Positions 55,643-63,924 of a stretch of 64,000 nt of DNA are shown here, piece by piece. Below the pieces are notes generated by a model that saw nothing but the letters and a program-made list of their open reading frames with translations, did no database searches and was not told where the DNA came from. Numbering within the stretch: position 1 is the first letter of the stretch; each line of letters begins with the position of its first letter. Both the position numbers and the translations under genes were made by a program. Location: positions 159,449 to 223,448 of the forward strand of contig NZ_LMEX01000003.1 in assembly GCF_001426645.1 (NCBI RefSeq), read 5' to 3'. This stretch comes from Rhodanobacter sp. Root480 (GTDB lineage: Bacteria > Pseudomonadota > Gammaproteobacteria > Xanthomonadales > Rhodanobacteraceae).

Positions 55643-56109
55643 GTGATCTGCTTGAACCCCAGTTTGCGCAGCAGCTTGGCCATCAGCCATGCGGGGCCGA
55701 TCAGCAGGTAGGAAAGATCAGTGAGGAAGCTGGGGCGGCGCCCTTCGTACTGGTGGCCGATGAACTGGCCGATCCACGCCACCACGAACACGGCGATCGC
55801 CGCGTAGCACAACATCATGGCGCCCAGCCGGTAATACAGCAGGTTGGTCAACAGCCCCAGCACGGCGAACACCAGCAGCAACCCCAGCGCCAGCCGGTGC
55901 GAGCGCTTCCAGTACCAGTAGAACGCCAGCACCATCACCAGCACCGACCACGCGCCCGGCCGCGCGAACGACGCCGGCACGGGGATCGTCCACAACAGCG
56001 CGATCACCGACCACACGATCGGCGGCACGCACAGCCAGTGGAAAACCTGGTTGGTGGGGTTCTGGTGATCCCGGCTGTAGCTGTCGAGCCAATCCTGCAT
56101 GGTGCGCAT
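55639..56109 (-). CDS. DUF962 / Mpo1-like membrane protein
   Basis: A 156-residue protein of the DUF962 (YGL010w/Mpo1) family with the N-terminal 'DWLDSYSRDHQNPTNQVFHW' (His in the metal site), four transmembrane helices and 'WIGQFIGHQYEGRRPSFL' near residue 110-127. Yeast Mpo1 is an Fe(II)-dependent 2-hydroxy fatty acid dioxygenase; conserved His residues are present here, so a lipid oxidation role is possible. It overlaps the following membrane protein gene by four bases. The purC gene is immediately upstream in transcription, 26 bases away. Confidence 0.88.
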   Translation of the reverse strand: MRTMQDWLDSYSRDHQNPTNQVFHWLCVPPIVWSVIALLWTIPVPASFARPGAWSVLVMVLAFYWYWKRSHRLALGLLLVFAVLGLLTNLLYYRLGAMMLCYAAIAVFVVAWIGQFIGHQYEGRRPSFLTDLSYLLIGPAWLMAKLLRKLGFKQIT

Positions 56110-56135
56110 GGGGATCTCCGGAGCCTGGTTGCCGA

Positions 56136-57032
56136 TCAGTCGAGCCGGATGCCGGCCAGCTTGTGCAGCGCCTCGCCGTATTTCGCGGCGGTGCGGGCGA
56201 TCACCTCGTCGGGGATCACCGGGCCGGGCGCGGTCTTGTTCCAGTCCTGCGTTTCCAGCCAGTCACGCACGAACTGTTTGTCGTAGCTGGGCGGGCTGAT
56301 GCCCACGCGGTATTCGTCGGCGGGCCAGAAGCGCGAGGAGTCGGGCGTCAGCATCTCGTCCATCACGTACAGCTTGCCGTTGGCATCGGTGCCGAATTCC
56401 AGCTTGGTGTCGGCGATGATGATGCCGCGCTCGGCCGCATAGGCCGCCGCCCAGCGGTAGATCGCCAGCGTGGCATCGCGCACCTTGCCGGCCAGCTCGG
56501 CGCCCACCGCGTCCACCATCACTTCGTAGCTGACGTTCTGGTCGTGGTCGCCCACGGCGGCCTTGGTCGACGGGGTGAAGATCGGTTCGGGCAGTTGCTG
56601 TGCCTGCTGCAGTCCGGCCGGCAAGGTGATGCCGCACAGCGCGCCCGTGGCGCGGTAATCCTTCCAGCCGGAGCCGATCAGGTAGCCGCGGGCGATCGCC
56701 TCCACCGGCACCGGCTTCAGCCGCCGCGTCACCACCGCGCGCTTTTCGTACAGCGCCAGGTCGGTGCCGGCCGGCAGTACCTCGGCCAGCGGCACGTCGA
56801 GCAGGTGGTTGGGTACCAGGTGCGCGGTCTTGGCGAACCAGAAGTTGGAGATCTGGGTCAGCATCTCGCCCTTGCCCGGGATCGGGTTGGGCAGCACCAC
56901 GTCGAAGGCCGAGAGCCGGTCGGTCGCCACCATCAGCAAGCGGTCGTCGGACAGCGCGTAGACGTCGCGCACCTTGCCACGGTGAATCAATTCCAGGCCG
57001 GGCAGGTTCGATTGCAGCAAGGTGGTGGGCAC
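56136..57032 (-). CDS. purC: Phosphoribosylaminoimidazole-succinocarboxamide synthase
   Basis: A 298-residue SAICAR synthetase of the longer, fungal/Xanthomonad-like type, with '[20 protein letters not shown]', '[20 protein letters not shown]', '[20 protein letters not shown]' and '[11 protein letters not shown]'. It joins CAIR and aspartate in purine synthesis. The start is GTG 57032; no other initiation codon gives the conserved N-terminus. It is followed on the same strand by the DUF962 gene. Confidence 0.96.
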   Translation of the reverse strand: MPTTLLQSNLPGLELIHRGKVRDVYALSDDRLLMVATDRLSAFDVVLPNPIPGKGEMLTQISNFWFAKTAHLVPNHLLDVPLAEVLPAGTDLALYEKRAVVTRRLKPVPVEAIARGYLIGSGWKDYRATGALCGITLPAGLQQAQQLPEPIFTPSTKAAVGDHDQNVSYEVMVDAVGAELAGKVRDATLAIYRWAAAYAAERGIIIADTKLEFGTDANGKLYVMDEMLTPDSSRFWPADEYRVGISPPSYDKQFVRDWLETQDWNKTAPGPVIPDEVIARTAAKYGEALHKLAGIRLD

Positions 57033-57182
57033 GACGGCGGTTCCGCTGGGGGAGAGACGCCCATTCTAACGGCTGCGGCCGGGTGGCCGGAAATGTGGCA
57101 TCGGCGCACACGGCGTCCGGTCCGCGCGGCGGGTTGCGGGTGCACTGCTAGAATTGTCGACCTTTAGCCCCATGTGTTGCCG

Positions 57183-57494
57183 ATGCGAATTTCATTGCTC
57201 GCGGGACTGTGCCTTGTCGCCGCTTCCACGCTTTGCGCCCAGACCGTGCCGCGCCCCGCGCGGCTGGGCTTGTGCGCGGCCTGCCACGGCGCCAATGGCG
57301 AAGCCACCATGCCCGGTGCGCCGAACCTGGCCGGCCAGCGGCTCGACTACCTGCGCGACGCGCTGGCGCAGTATCGCGACGGTCGCCGCGACGTACCGGT
57401 GATGCGCACCGCCATCGGCGCCGTCAGCGCCGCCGACCTCGACGCGCTGGCGCGCTGGTACAGCACACAGTCGCCCAAGCAGGCGCAGCCATGA
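57183..57494 (+). CDS. Periplasmic class I cytochrome c
   Basis: A 103-residue monohaem cytochrome. A signal peptide ends near residue 20 ('LCAQ'); the haem site is CAACH (Cys31, Cys34, His35), and a later Met ('PVMRTAI') is the probable sixth ligand. It probably shuttles electrons to a terminal oxidase. ATG 57183 is chosen for its signal sequence. Its stop overlaps the djlA start by four bases (ATGA). Confidence 0.9.
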   Translation: MRISLLAGLCLVAASTLCAQTVPRPARLGLCAACHGANGEATMPGAPNLAGQRLDYLRDALAQYRDGRRDVPVMRTAIGAVSAADLDALARWYSTQSPKQAQP

Positions 57495-58291
57495 GTTACT
57501 CGTATACCTTGTGGTTCACGTTCTTCGGCCTGCTGATCGGGCACGGCGCCGGCGCGATCACCGGCGCCATCATCGGCTTCATCTTCGACAACCTGCGCCA
57601 CAGCCAACGCAAGCGCGCCACGCCGGAGGCGGGTGGTTTCGTGGGTCCGCTGTTCACCCTGCTGGGCGCGGTGGCGAAATCCGATGGCCGCGTGTCGGAG
57701 GCGGAAATCGCCATCGCCGAGCGCCTGATGAGCCGCATGGGCCTGGGCGCCGAGCAGCGCAAGCAGGCGGCCACCAGCTTCAACGTGGGAAAGCAGCCGG
57801 AGTTCGACGTCACCCACACCATCAACGAGTTGCGCCAGTGGGTGGGCATGCGCCGCGACCACGCGTTCCCGGTGCTGGATGTGGTGATCGAGACCGTGCT
57901 GGCCGAAGGCAACCCGCCGCCGGAGAAAATGGCCATCCTGCGCCAGCTGGCGTTCGCGCTGCGCATCAGCGACATGGAGCTGATGGCGCTGATGGCGATG
58001 AAAGGCTACGCCTGGAACGCCGGCCCCGGCCGCCGCGGCCATGGCCCGGGTGCGGGCGGCTACGTGCCGCCGCAACGCTCCAGCCAGGGCCCCGACCCGT
58101 ATACCGTGTTGGGCGTCGACCGCAACGCCGACGATCGCGCGATCAAGCGCGCCTACCGCAAGCTGATTTCCGAACACCATCCCGACCGCCTGGGTGACCT
58201 GCCCGACGACATGCGCAAGCGCGCCGAGTCGCGCGCCAGCGAGATCAACGCGGCGTACGACCGGATCAAGGAAGCGCGCGGGTTCAAGTGA
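57491..58291 (+). CDS. djlA: Co-chaperone DjlA
   Basis: A 266-residue membrane-anchored J-protein. One N-terminal transmembrane segment (about 8-30, 'FGLLIGHGAGAITGAIIGFI') precedes a TerB-like domain (about 48-170, 'LLGAVAKSDGRVSEAEIAIA') and a C-terminal J domain (about 200-266, 'DPYTVLGVDRNADDRAIKRA' with the HPD motif in 'EHHPDRLGD'). It stimulates DnaK at the membrane. Translationally coupled to the cytochrome c gene. Repeats of 'gggaatc' follow its stop. Confidence 0.95.
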   Translation: MSYSYTLWFTFFGLLIGHGAGAITGAIIGFIFDNLRHSQRKRATPEAGGFVGPLFTLLGAVAKSDGRVSEAEIAIAERLMSRMGLGAEQRKQAATSFNVGKQPEFDVTHTINELRQWVGMRRDHAFPVLDVVIETVLAEGNPPPEKMAILRQLAFALRISDMELMALMAMKGYAWNAGPGRRGHGPGAGGYVPPQRSSQGPDPYTVLGVDRNADDRAIKRAYRKLISEHHPDRLGDLPDDMRKRAESRASEINAAYDRIKEARGFK

Positions 58292-58441
58292 CGGGAATGG
58301 GGAATAGGGAATCGGTTTAGGCGCTTGGCCGTGACGTGCCGGCTGGATACATCGGTTTCAGAGCATCATGATTACCGTATTCCTCACGGACCTCGTGAAC
58401 TTCCCATTCCCGATTCCCCATTCCCGATTCCCGGCCCCCAA
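58292..58441. repeat. 'gggaatc' reiterations flanking the djlA-rpe gap
   Basis: Forward runs 'gggaatggggaatagggaat' at 58293-58312 and inverted runs 'cccattcccgattccccatt' at 58403-58435 frame this 150-base gap. Similar runs occur at about 22013-22040. The inverted pair can form a long imperfect stem in the djlA-rpe transcript. Confidence 0.75.
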
Positions 58442-59119
58442 ATGACCAAGCAAGCCCCGATCATCGCCCCCTCCATCCTCGCCGCCGATTTCGCGCGCCT
58501 GGGCGAGGACACCGCCGCCGCGCTGGCGGCCGGTGCGGATTGGGTGCATTTCGACGTGATGGACAACCATTACGTGCCCAACCTCACCATGGGGCCGATG
58601 GTGCTGGGCGCGCTGCGCAAGTACGGCATCACCGCACCGATCGACGTGCACCTGATGGTCAAGCCGGTGGACCGCATCGTGCCGGACTTCGCCAAGGCCG
58701 GTGCCAGCCTGATCAGCTTCCACCCCGAAGCCAGCGAGCACATCGATCGCACGCTGGGGCTGATCAGGGATTCGGGCTGCCAGGCCGGCCTGGTGTTCAA
58801 CCCGGCCACGCCGCTGGACCATCTCGATTACGTGATGGACAAGCTCGACATGATCCTCATCATGTCGGTCAACCCGGGCTTCGGCGGGCAGAAATTCATC
58901 CCCACCGCGCTGGAGAAACTGCGCCAGGTGCGCCAGCGCATCGACGCCAGCGGCCACGCGATCCGGCTGGAGATCGACGGCGGCGTCACGGCGCAGAATA
59001 TCGGGGCCATCGCGGCCGCTGGCGCCGACACCTTCGTGGCCGGCTCGGCGATCTTCCACGCCGACGATTACCGCGCCGAGATCGCCGCGATGCGCGAAGC
59101 CATCGCCCAGGCTCGCTGA
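58442..59119 (+). CDS. rpe: Ribulose-phosphate 3-epimerase
   Basis: A 225-residue TIM-barrel enzyme with the family signatures '[20 protein letters not shown]', '[17 protein letters not shown]', '[13 protein letters not shown]', '[13 protein letters not shown]' and '[12 protein letters not shown]'. It interconverts ribulose 5-phosphate and xylulose 5-phosphate in the pentose phosphate pathway. I start at [10 protein letters not shown]; the frame stays open upstream but through the repeat. No partner gene is adjacent. Confidence 0.97.
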   Translation: MTKQAPIIAPSILAADFARLGEDTAAALAAGADWVHFDVMDNHYVPNLTMGPMVLGALRKYGITAPIDVHLMVKPVDRIVPDFAKAGASLISFHPEASEHIDRTLGLIRDSGCQAGLVFNPATPLDHLDYVMDKLDMILIMSVNPGFGGQKFIPTALEKLRQVRQRIDASGHAIRLEIDGGVTAQNIGAIAAAGADTFVAGSAIFHADDYRAEIAAMREAIAQAR

Positions 59120-59143
59120 GCCCCGAGCCGCCGAGCCACGCAT

Positions 59144-59174
59144 AAAAATCCCGGCCAGCAGGGACTGGCCGGGA
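59144..59174 (-). terminator. Terminator oriented on the minus strand
   Basis: Nine-pair stem, arms 59150-59158 and 59165-59173 ('ctggccggg'). On the minus strand it is followed by 'atttttat'; on the plus strand no T-run follows. It thus fits the end of a minus-strand transcript, such as one carrying the small gene at 59384-59503. Confidence 0.65.
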
Positions 59175-59383
59175 GAAACGTCATCGTCGACGTGTGAGTC
59201 ACCACTCGATTGACCCGCCGACCGGTGCCGCCGCTGCAGAGAGGGATCAGCGACGACCTCGGTGTCCACGGCAATGGCATGACGAAGCCAATCCCCTGTT
59301 CTGACCCGGGCAAACCGGGTTGGTTCCCGAGCCAACACGGCGGATTTGTTCAGGTTTCCGCCGCTGGCGCATTCGTGTCGCCG

Positions 59384-59503
59384 TCAGTACGCGCCCAGCA
59401 GGAAGCCCAGCAGCAACGCGCCGAGGGCCAGCGTGACGCGCAAGGGTTCGAAGCTGCGCAGCTCGGCGTTGGGGTCCACGTTCAATCGATCGGAAGCAGG
59501 CAT
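59384..59503 (-). CDS. 39-residue single-pass membrane protein
   Basis: A tiny gene: ATG complementary to 59501-59503, stop at 59384-59386. The product has a polar N-terminal half ('MPASDRLNVDPNAELRSFE') and a C-terminal hydrophobic helix ('TLALGALLLGFLLGAY'). A minus-strand terminator follows about 210 bases downstream. The ribosome site is weak. It would be a small tail-anchored protein with no recognised family; reality as a gene is uncertain. Confidence 0.5.
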   Translation of the reverse strand: MPASDRLNVDPNAELRSFEPLRVTLALGALLLGFLLGAY

Positions 59504-59654
59504 GGCGTTCACGGGGTTGGGGGTACACGACGAATTTGAACGGTTCGTGGGGTGGGATTACTGTCCGAAGCAGGCAATTCGGCGGCAGATTTCTGGCGAT
59601 ACCGGGGCACCGGCGTTGCCGGGCCCTCGGCGCACATCGAAGGAGGTGGCGGTC

Positions 59655-60455
59655 ATGGATTTCAAGAGCTTGGGTGGAGCGATTCTCGCCGGGGCACTGG
59701 GCCTTGCCTCATGCGCGAGCGCCGCCAGCATCGACCAGCAAAAATCTGCCCCGACAACCGGCGGCACCGGTTCGGCGAGCCTGTTTGAAATCGACCGGAC
59801 GGTCGATGACCTGAGCAAGGTCTATTGCCCGCAGGGCCTGGAGCACTTCCTGCCGGGCAGCTACTACTACTGCGTAGGGGTTCGCGACCTGGCCAAGGGA
59901 AATTATCCCCGCAGCAGGAGGATGCTGCGGATTGCAGCCGGCTGGGGCAACAAGTCGGCGCAGTTCCTGCTGGGCATCGGCTACTTCAAGGGCGACACCG
60001 GCCGGCTCGACCGCCCGCTCGGGCTGGCCTGGATGGGCCTGGCGGCGGAACGCAAGGACCCGAACTACAGCGCGATCTTCGCCTCGGCGTGGCAACAGGC
60101 CACGCCGCAAGAGCGGACACGGGCGCAGGCCCTGTGGCAATCGATGCTGCCCACGTATGAGGATGCGCACGCGGCGCGGCGCGCGGAAATGCGTTTCGAG
60201 CATGAGCGCGATGCCCTGGTGGCGCGGTCCAGCGCGGGTCAGCAGGTCTGCATCGCCGGCTTGAACGTGTCCCACATCGGTACGGTCGTGCCCGAATACC
60301 AGGCCAACAACAACATGTCCGCCTGCGGCGGGGCCGACATGCCGGTGGAGCTCGTGGCGAAGAAGCTGGATGTGTACGCCGAGCAGTTGTTCGACGGTTG
60401 GGCCGGGCATGTCAGTGTCGGCGCGCTGAAGGCGGTCGAAGGTCCCTCGAAGTAG
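59655..60455 (+). CDS. Sel1-like exported lipoprotein
   Basis: A 266-residue protein with a lipoprotein signal (lipobox LASC, Cys20) or signal peptidase I site nearby. Residues about 70-150 resemble Sel1/TPR-like repeats ('GWGNKSAQFLLGIGYFKG' and 'GLAWMGLAAERKDPNY'). The C-terminus has two further Cys. An excellent ribosome site (aggagg, 59641-59646) precedes the ATG. It is upstream of the response regulator by 115 bases, on the same strand, and may be part of its regulon; this is a guess. Confidence 0.82.
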   Translation: MDFKSLGGAILAGALGLASCASAASIDQQKSAPTTGGTGSASLFEIDRTVDDLSKVYCPQGLEHFLPGSYYYCVGVRDLAKGNYPRSRRMLRIAAGWGNKSAQFLLGIGYFKGDTGRLDRPLGLAWMGLAAERKDPNYSAIFASAWQQATPQERTRAQALWQSMLPTYEDAHAARRAEMRFEHERDALVARSSAGQQVCIAGLNVSHIGTVVPEYQANNNMSACGGADMPVELVAKKLDVYAEQLFDGWAGHVSVGALKAVEGPSK

Positions 60456-60570
60456 GCACTGGCAAGGCAATCCCGGGTGTTGCCCATGGCAAAACGCGGG
60501 CGTCGCGCCGCCGCGCCTTGCGTGGCGGCAGCGCGCATAGCACGCTGCACGCTCCACACGGGAGCCAGCC

Positions 60571-61260
60571 ATGGGTCGCAGCATTGCCATCGTCGAGGAC
60601 GAGCCGTCCATTCGCGCCAATTACGTCGAGGCGTTGAACCGTTTCGGCTACGACGCCCGCGGTTATGCCTCGCGCCAGGAGGCCTCCAGCGCATTCGCGA
60701 TGCGGCTGCCGGAGTTGGTGATCATCGATATCGGCCTGGGCGACGAGCCGGAAGGCGGCTTCGACCTGTGCCGCGAGTTGCGGGCGAAGTCGGCCACCTT
60801 GCCGCTGATTTTCCTCACCGCGCGCGATTCGGATTTCGACGTGATCTCCGGCCTGCGCCTGGGCGCCGACGACTATCTCAGCAAGGACACCAGCCTGCAT
60901 CAGCTGGCCGCACGCATCGCGGCGCTGTTCCGGCGCATCGCGTCGTTGCAGGCGCCGGCGTCCAGCGAGACGGTGATCGAGCATGGGCCGCTGAAGCTGG
61001 AATCCGAGCGCATGCGCATTACCTGGAACGATGCCGAGGTGCCGCTGACCGTCACCGAATTCTGGATGGTGCACACGCTGATCCGCTTCCCCGGCCACGT
61101 GAAAAACCGCGACCAGTTGATGCGCGAGGCGGAACTGGTGGTGGACGACGCCACCATCACCTCGCACATCAAGCGCATCCGCAAGAAATTCCTCGCGGTG
61201 GCGCCGGAGTTCGATGCGATCGAAACCGTGCACGGCGTGGGTTACCGGTGGAAGCCGTGA
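60571..61260 (+). CDS. pdsR: Response regulator of the proteobacterial dedicated sortase system
   Basis: A 229-residue OmpR-type regulator. The receiver domain (1-120) has acidic residues 'VEDEP', phospho-Asp53 in 'VIIDIGLGD' and Lys106 in 'DDYLSKD'; the winged helix (about 135-229) ends with 'ETVHGVGYRW'. It resembles the TIGR03787-type regulator that partners the histidine kinase encoded at 61889, though no sortase gene lies in this window. The stop overlaps the next start (TGATG). Confidence 0.85.
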   Translation: MGRSIAIVEDEPSIRANYVEALNRFGYDARGYASRQEASSAFAMRLPELVIIDIGLGDEPEGGFDLCRELRAKSATLPLIFLTARDSDFDVISGLRLGADDYLSKDTSLHQLAARIAALFRRIASLQAPASSETVIEHGPLKLESERMRITWNDAEVPLTVTEFWMVHTLIRFPGHVKNRDQLMREAELVVDDATITSHIKRIRKKFLAVAPEFDAIETVHGVGYRWKP

Positions 61261-61856
61261 TGCCACGCATGTGGATGGTGCTGGCGCTGCTGTTCTTTGT
61301 GGGCACGGCTGCGGCCGCTACGCCGGCGAATGACACGCTGGCGCACGGTGCCCGCGATGGCGCGGCGCCGGCGTGGTCGATCGCCGTGGCCACACCGGCG
61401 GACTGGACCCGCGACTGCTGCCTGTACGCCCGCGCGATCGGCGTCGATGCCGTGCTCTACCAGGGCGAATGGACCGGCAAGCCACAGCGCGTGATGGTGC
61501 TCAATGTGTGGCCGCAGAAACTGCCCACGATGGCGGCGGAAATCGAGGCCGACCACAAGCGCTACCTGCAGCTCGATCCCGCCGGCAAGGTGTCCAGCTT
61601 CGCCGTGCGGCACCGGACCATGAGCTGCGAGGCTACGGTTTATCAGGGCAGCGACCACATCGACGATGTGCTGGTGTTCTGCGACCCGGGCAAGGCCAGC
61701 GGGGTTCGTCTCAGCTGGTCGATGACGGTGAACGACAACGACCCGCAGCGGCGCGCCCTGCTCGATGATTTCATGCGGGTGGTGGTGGCCACCCGCTATC
61801 ACCGTGACCACGAAGCGCACATACCGGCGCATGCGGCTGGCCCGCGTGGTGGCTGA
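61260..61856 (+). CDS. Exported protein of unknown function in the PdsRS operon
   Basis: A 198-residue exported protein. A signal peptide spans about residues 1-20 ('VLALLFFVGTAAAA'). The mature part has four Cys (two adjacent in 'TRDCCLYARAIG', one in 'TMSCEATVYQ', one in 'LVFCDPG'), which may form disulfides. No family was recognised. It is co-translated with the response regulator by a TGATG overlap and precedes the kinase by 32 bases, so it is a good candidate for an accessory sensor or target of the kinase; that is inferred from position only. Confidence 0.8.
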   Translation: MPRMWMVLALLFFVGTAAAATPANDTLAHGARDGAAPAWSIAVATPADWTRDCCLYARAIGVDAVLYQGEWTGKPQRVMVLNVWPQKLPTMAAEIEADHKRYLQLDPAGKVSSFAVRHRTMSCEATVYQGSDHIDDVLVFCDPGKASGVRLSWSMTVNDNDPQRRALLDDFMRVVVATRYHRDHEAHIPAHAAGPRGG

Positions 61857-61862
61857 ACGGTC

Positions 61863-61892
61863 ATGCCGTTGATGCGGGCCGCTGGCGCATGA
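61863..61892 (+). CDS. Nine-codon open frame coupled to the kinase start
   Basis: ATG 61863 opens MPLMRAAGA and ends at TGA 61890-61892, overlapping the kinase ATG (61889) as ATGA. It could serve translational coupling of the kinase, which lacks a clear ribosome site. It may equally be chance. Confidence 0.25.
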   Translation: MPLMRAAGA

Positions 61893-63913
61893 CGCTGCGC
61901 CGCAAACTGCTGCTGGTGGCGTTGTGCACGCTGGCCTTGCCGGTGGCCGGCTGGCAGTACGCGCGGCAGATGGAATCGCTGCTGCGCGAAGGCCAGGCGC
62001 AAGCCTTGCTGGCCTCGGCGCGGGCGGTGGCGCGCAGCCTGGCGGTCACCGGCGCGGTGCAGGCGCAAGGCGACGCGGGCTGGTACGTGCAGACCGCGGT
62101 CAACCCGATCACCGTGGACGGTTACGCCGACGACTGGGCGCCGCTGACGCCGTGGCGTCAGCCGCTCAATCCGGGTCGCGGGACCGACGGCAGTCTGTTG
62201 CTGGCGCGCGATGGTGACGGCTTGTACCTGTACGCGCAGGTCAGCGACACCCAACGCACGCGCGCCGACGCAGGCGACGCGAACGCGCTGGCCGCCGATC
62301 ACCTGATCCTCGCGCTGGCCAACGACGCCGGGCAACAACGCTATCTGCTGGCCAGTGCGGCGCCGGGTGCCGTCGTGGCCCAACTGCTCGATCCGCCGGT
62401 ACCCGGGTTGCCCGACCAGCTTGCGGCGCAATGGCAGGAGGACGGCAGCGGCTTCCGGGTGGAACTGCGCCTGCCGGCCACGCTGCCGTTGCGCGGCTTG
62501 GGCGTGGGTGCCTACGTCGCCGCCACCGGTGGCGACCGCATGGCGGCCCCGGTGCGACCGTTGCTGGGCTACTCGGAGGCGCTGTCGGCCGAACTGGCGC
62601 AGTTGGCGCCGGACCGCGTGCAGGCACGCGTGTTGGCACCGGGCGGCTGGTTGCTGGCACGCAGCGGTGGGCTGAATACCCGCCCCGGCGTGGATGCCCA
62701 GCCCGGCTGGTTCGCCTCGCTGGTCTATCGCTCGCTGCTGGCAGCGCGGCTGGAAGATGCGGATCTGTGGTCGCAGGACGTGCCGCGGCTGGCAACCGGT
62801 GAAGTGGCCACCGCGGCCTCGGGCCATCCCGCCAGCGTGTGGCGCGCCGGTGAGGAGCGCGGCAGCGTGGTGCTGTCGGCGGCCGTGCCGATCGTTCGCG
62901 ATGGCCGGATCGACGGCGTGCTGCTGCTGGAACAGGCCAGCCGCGCGGTGCCGCTGCTGGCCAATCGCGCGCTGCTGGGCCTGCTGCTGACCAGTGTCGG
63001 CGTGCTGCTGCTGGCGGGCGCGATCCTGCTGGCCTTCGCCACCCGCCTCAGCGTGCGCCTGGCTCGCTTGCGCAATGCGGCCGAACGGGCGCAGTTGAAC
63101 GATGGACAGCTGGACGGCCAAACCCAGCGCATCACCTTCCCGATGAGCGACGCGCGCGACGAGATCGGCGACCTGGCCCGCAGCTTCGAGAAGCTGTTCG
63201 ACGTGGTGGGTGGCTACACCGATTACCTGCGCACGTTGGCGTCGAAGCTGTCGCACGAGTTGAACACGCCGCTGGCCATCGTGAAGTCCTCGCTGGACAA
63301 CCTCGAACATGCCCAGCTCCCCGCCGAGGCGCAGCCATACCTTGCCCGCGCCCGCGACGGTGCCGCCCGGCTGGGCGCGCTGGTGCGTGCGATGGGCGAG
63401 GCCAGCCGCATGGAACGCGCGATTACCGCCGCCGAGGCGGAGGATGTGGACCTGCGCGATGTAGTGCGCGGTTGCGCCGATGCCTACCGCGCGCTGGCCG
63501 GCACGCGCCGCCTCGACTGCGTGCTGCCGGAGGCACCGCTGCCCATGCACTGCGCGCCCGAGCTGATCGCCCAGGCACTGGACAAGCTGTTCGACAACGC
63601 GCTGTCGTTCACCCCGGAAGATGGCTGGTTGCGGCTCAGCCTGCGCCCGCTCGACGACGGCGCCGAGATCGAGCTGGCCAACCAGGGCGCGCCGTTGCCG
63701 GCGGCGATGCAGGGCCGTCTGTTCGACTCGCTGGTGAGCCTGCGCGACAAGGCCGTCCCCGGCGACGCGCCGCATCTCGGTCTGGGCCTGTACGTGGTGC
63801 GGCTGGTGGCCGAGCGCCACGGCGGCAGCGCCAGCGCGCGCAATCTCGACGACGGCAGCGGCGTGGCCTTCAGCCTGCGGCTGCGGCACATGCCGCGGCA
63901 GCGGCTGGCTTGA
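61889..63913 (+). CDS. pdsS: Histidine kinase of the proteobacterial dedicated sortase system
   Basis: A 674-residue membrane kinase. It has an N-terminal transmembrane segment (about 5-25), then a large periplasmic sensor (about 30-350) that includes 'ITVDGYADDWAPLTPWRQP', a carbohydrate-binding-like beta domain, and a second transmembrane helix (about 365-390). A HAMP-like linker and the H-box 'KLSHELNTPLAIVKSSLDN' (His near 455) follow. The ATPase domain has 'ALDKLFDNALSFTPEDG' and 'LGLGLYVVRLVAERHG'. The architecture matches TIGR03785-type kinases. It is in an operon with the regulator at 60571. Confidence 0.85.
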   Translation: MTLRRKLLLVALCTLALPVAGWQYARQMESLLREGQAQALLASARAVARSLAVTGAVQAQGDAGWYVQTAVNPITVDGYADDWAPLTPWRQPLNPGRGTDGSLLLARDGDGLYLYAQVSDTQRTRADAGDANALAADHLILALANDAGQQRYLLASAAPGAVVAQLLDPPVPGLPDQLAAQWQEDGSGFRVELRLPATLPLRGLGVGAYVAATGGDRMAAPVRPLLGYSEALSAELAQLAPDRVQARVLAPGGWLLARSGGLNTRPGVDAQPGWFASLVYRSLLAARLEDADLWSQDVPRLATGEVATAASGHPASVWRAGEERGSVVLSAAVPIVRDGRIDGVLLLEQASRAVPLLANRALLGLLLTSVGVLLLAGAILLAFATRLSVRLARLRNAAERAQLNDGQLDGQTQRITFPMSDARDEIGDLARSFEKLFDVVGGYTDYLRTLASKLSHELNTPLAIVKSSLDNLEHAQLPAEAQPYLARARDGAARLGALVRAMGEASRMERAITAAEAEDVDLRDVVRGCADAYRALAGTRRLDCVLPEAPLPMHCAPELIAQALDKLFDNALSFTPEDGWLRLSLRPLDDGAEIELANQGAPLPAAMQGRLFDSLVSLRDKAVPGDAPHLGLGLYVVRLVAERHGGSASARNLDDGSGVAFSLRLRHMPRQRLA

Positions 63914-63924
63914 GATCGCTCTGC

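Noticed and set aside
59068..59338. Minus-strand frame antisense to the end of rpe and the following gap
   Set aside because: No motif; overlaps the minus-strand terminator and coding sequence of rpe.
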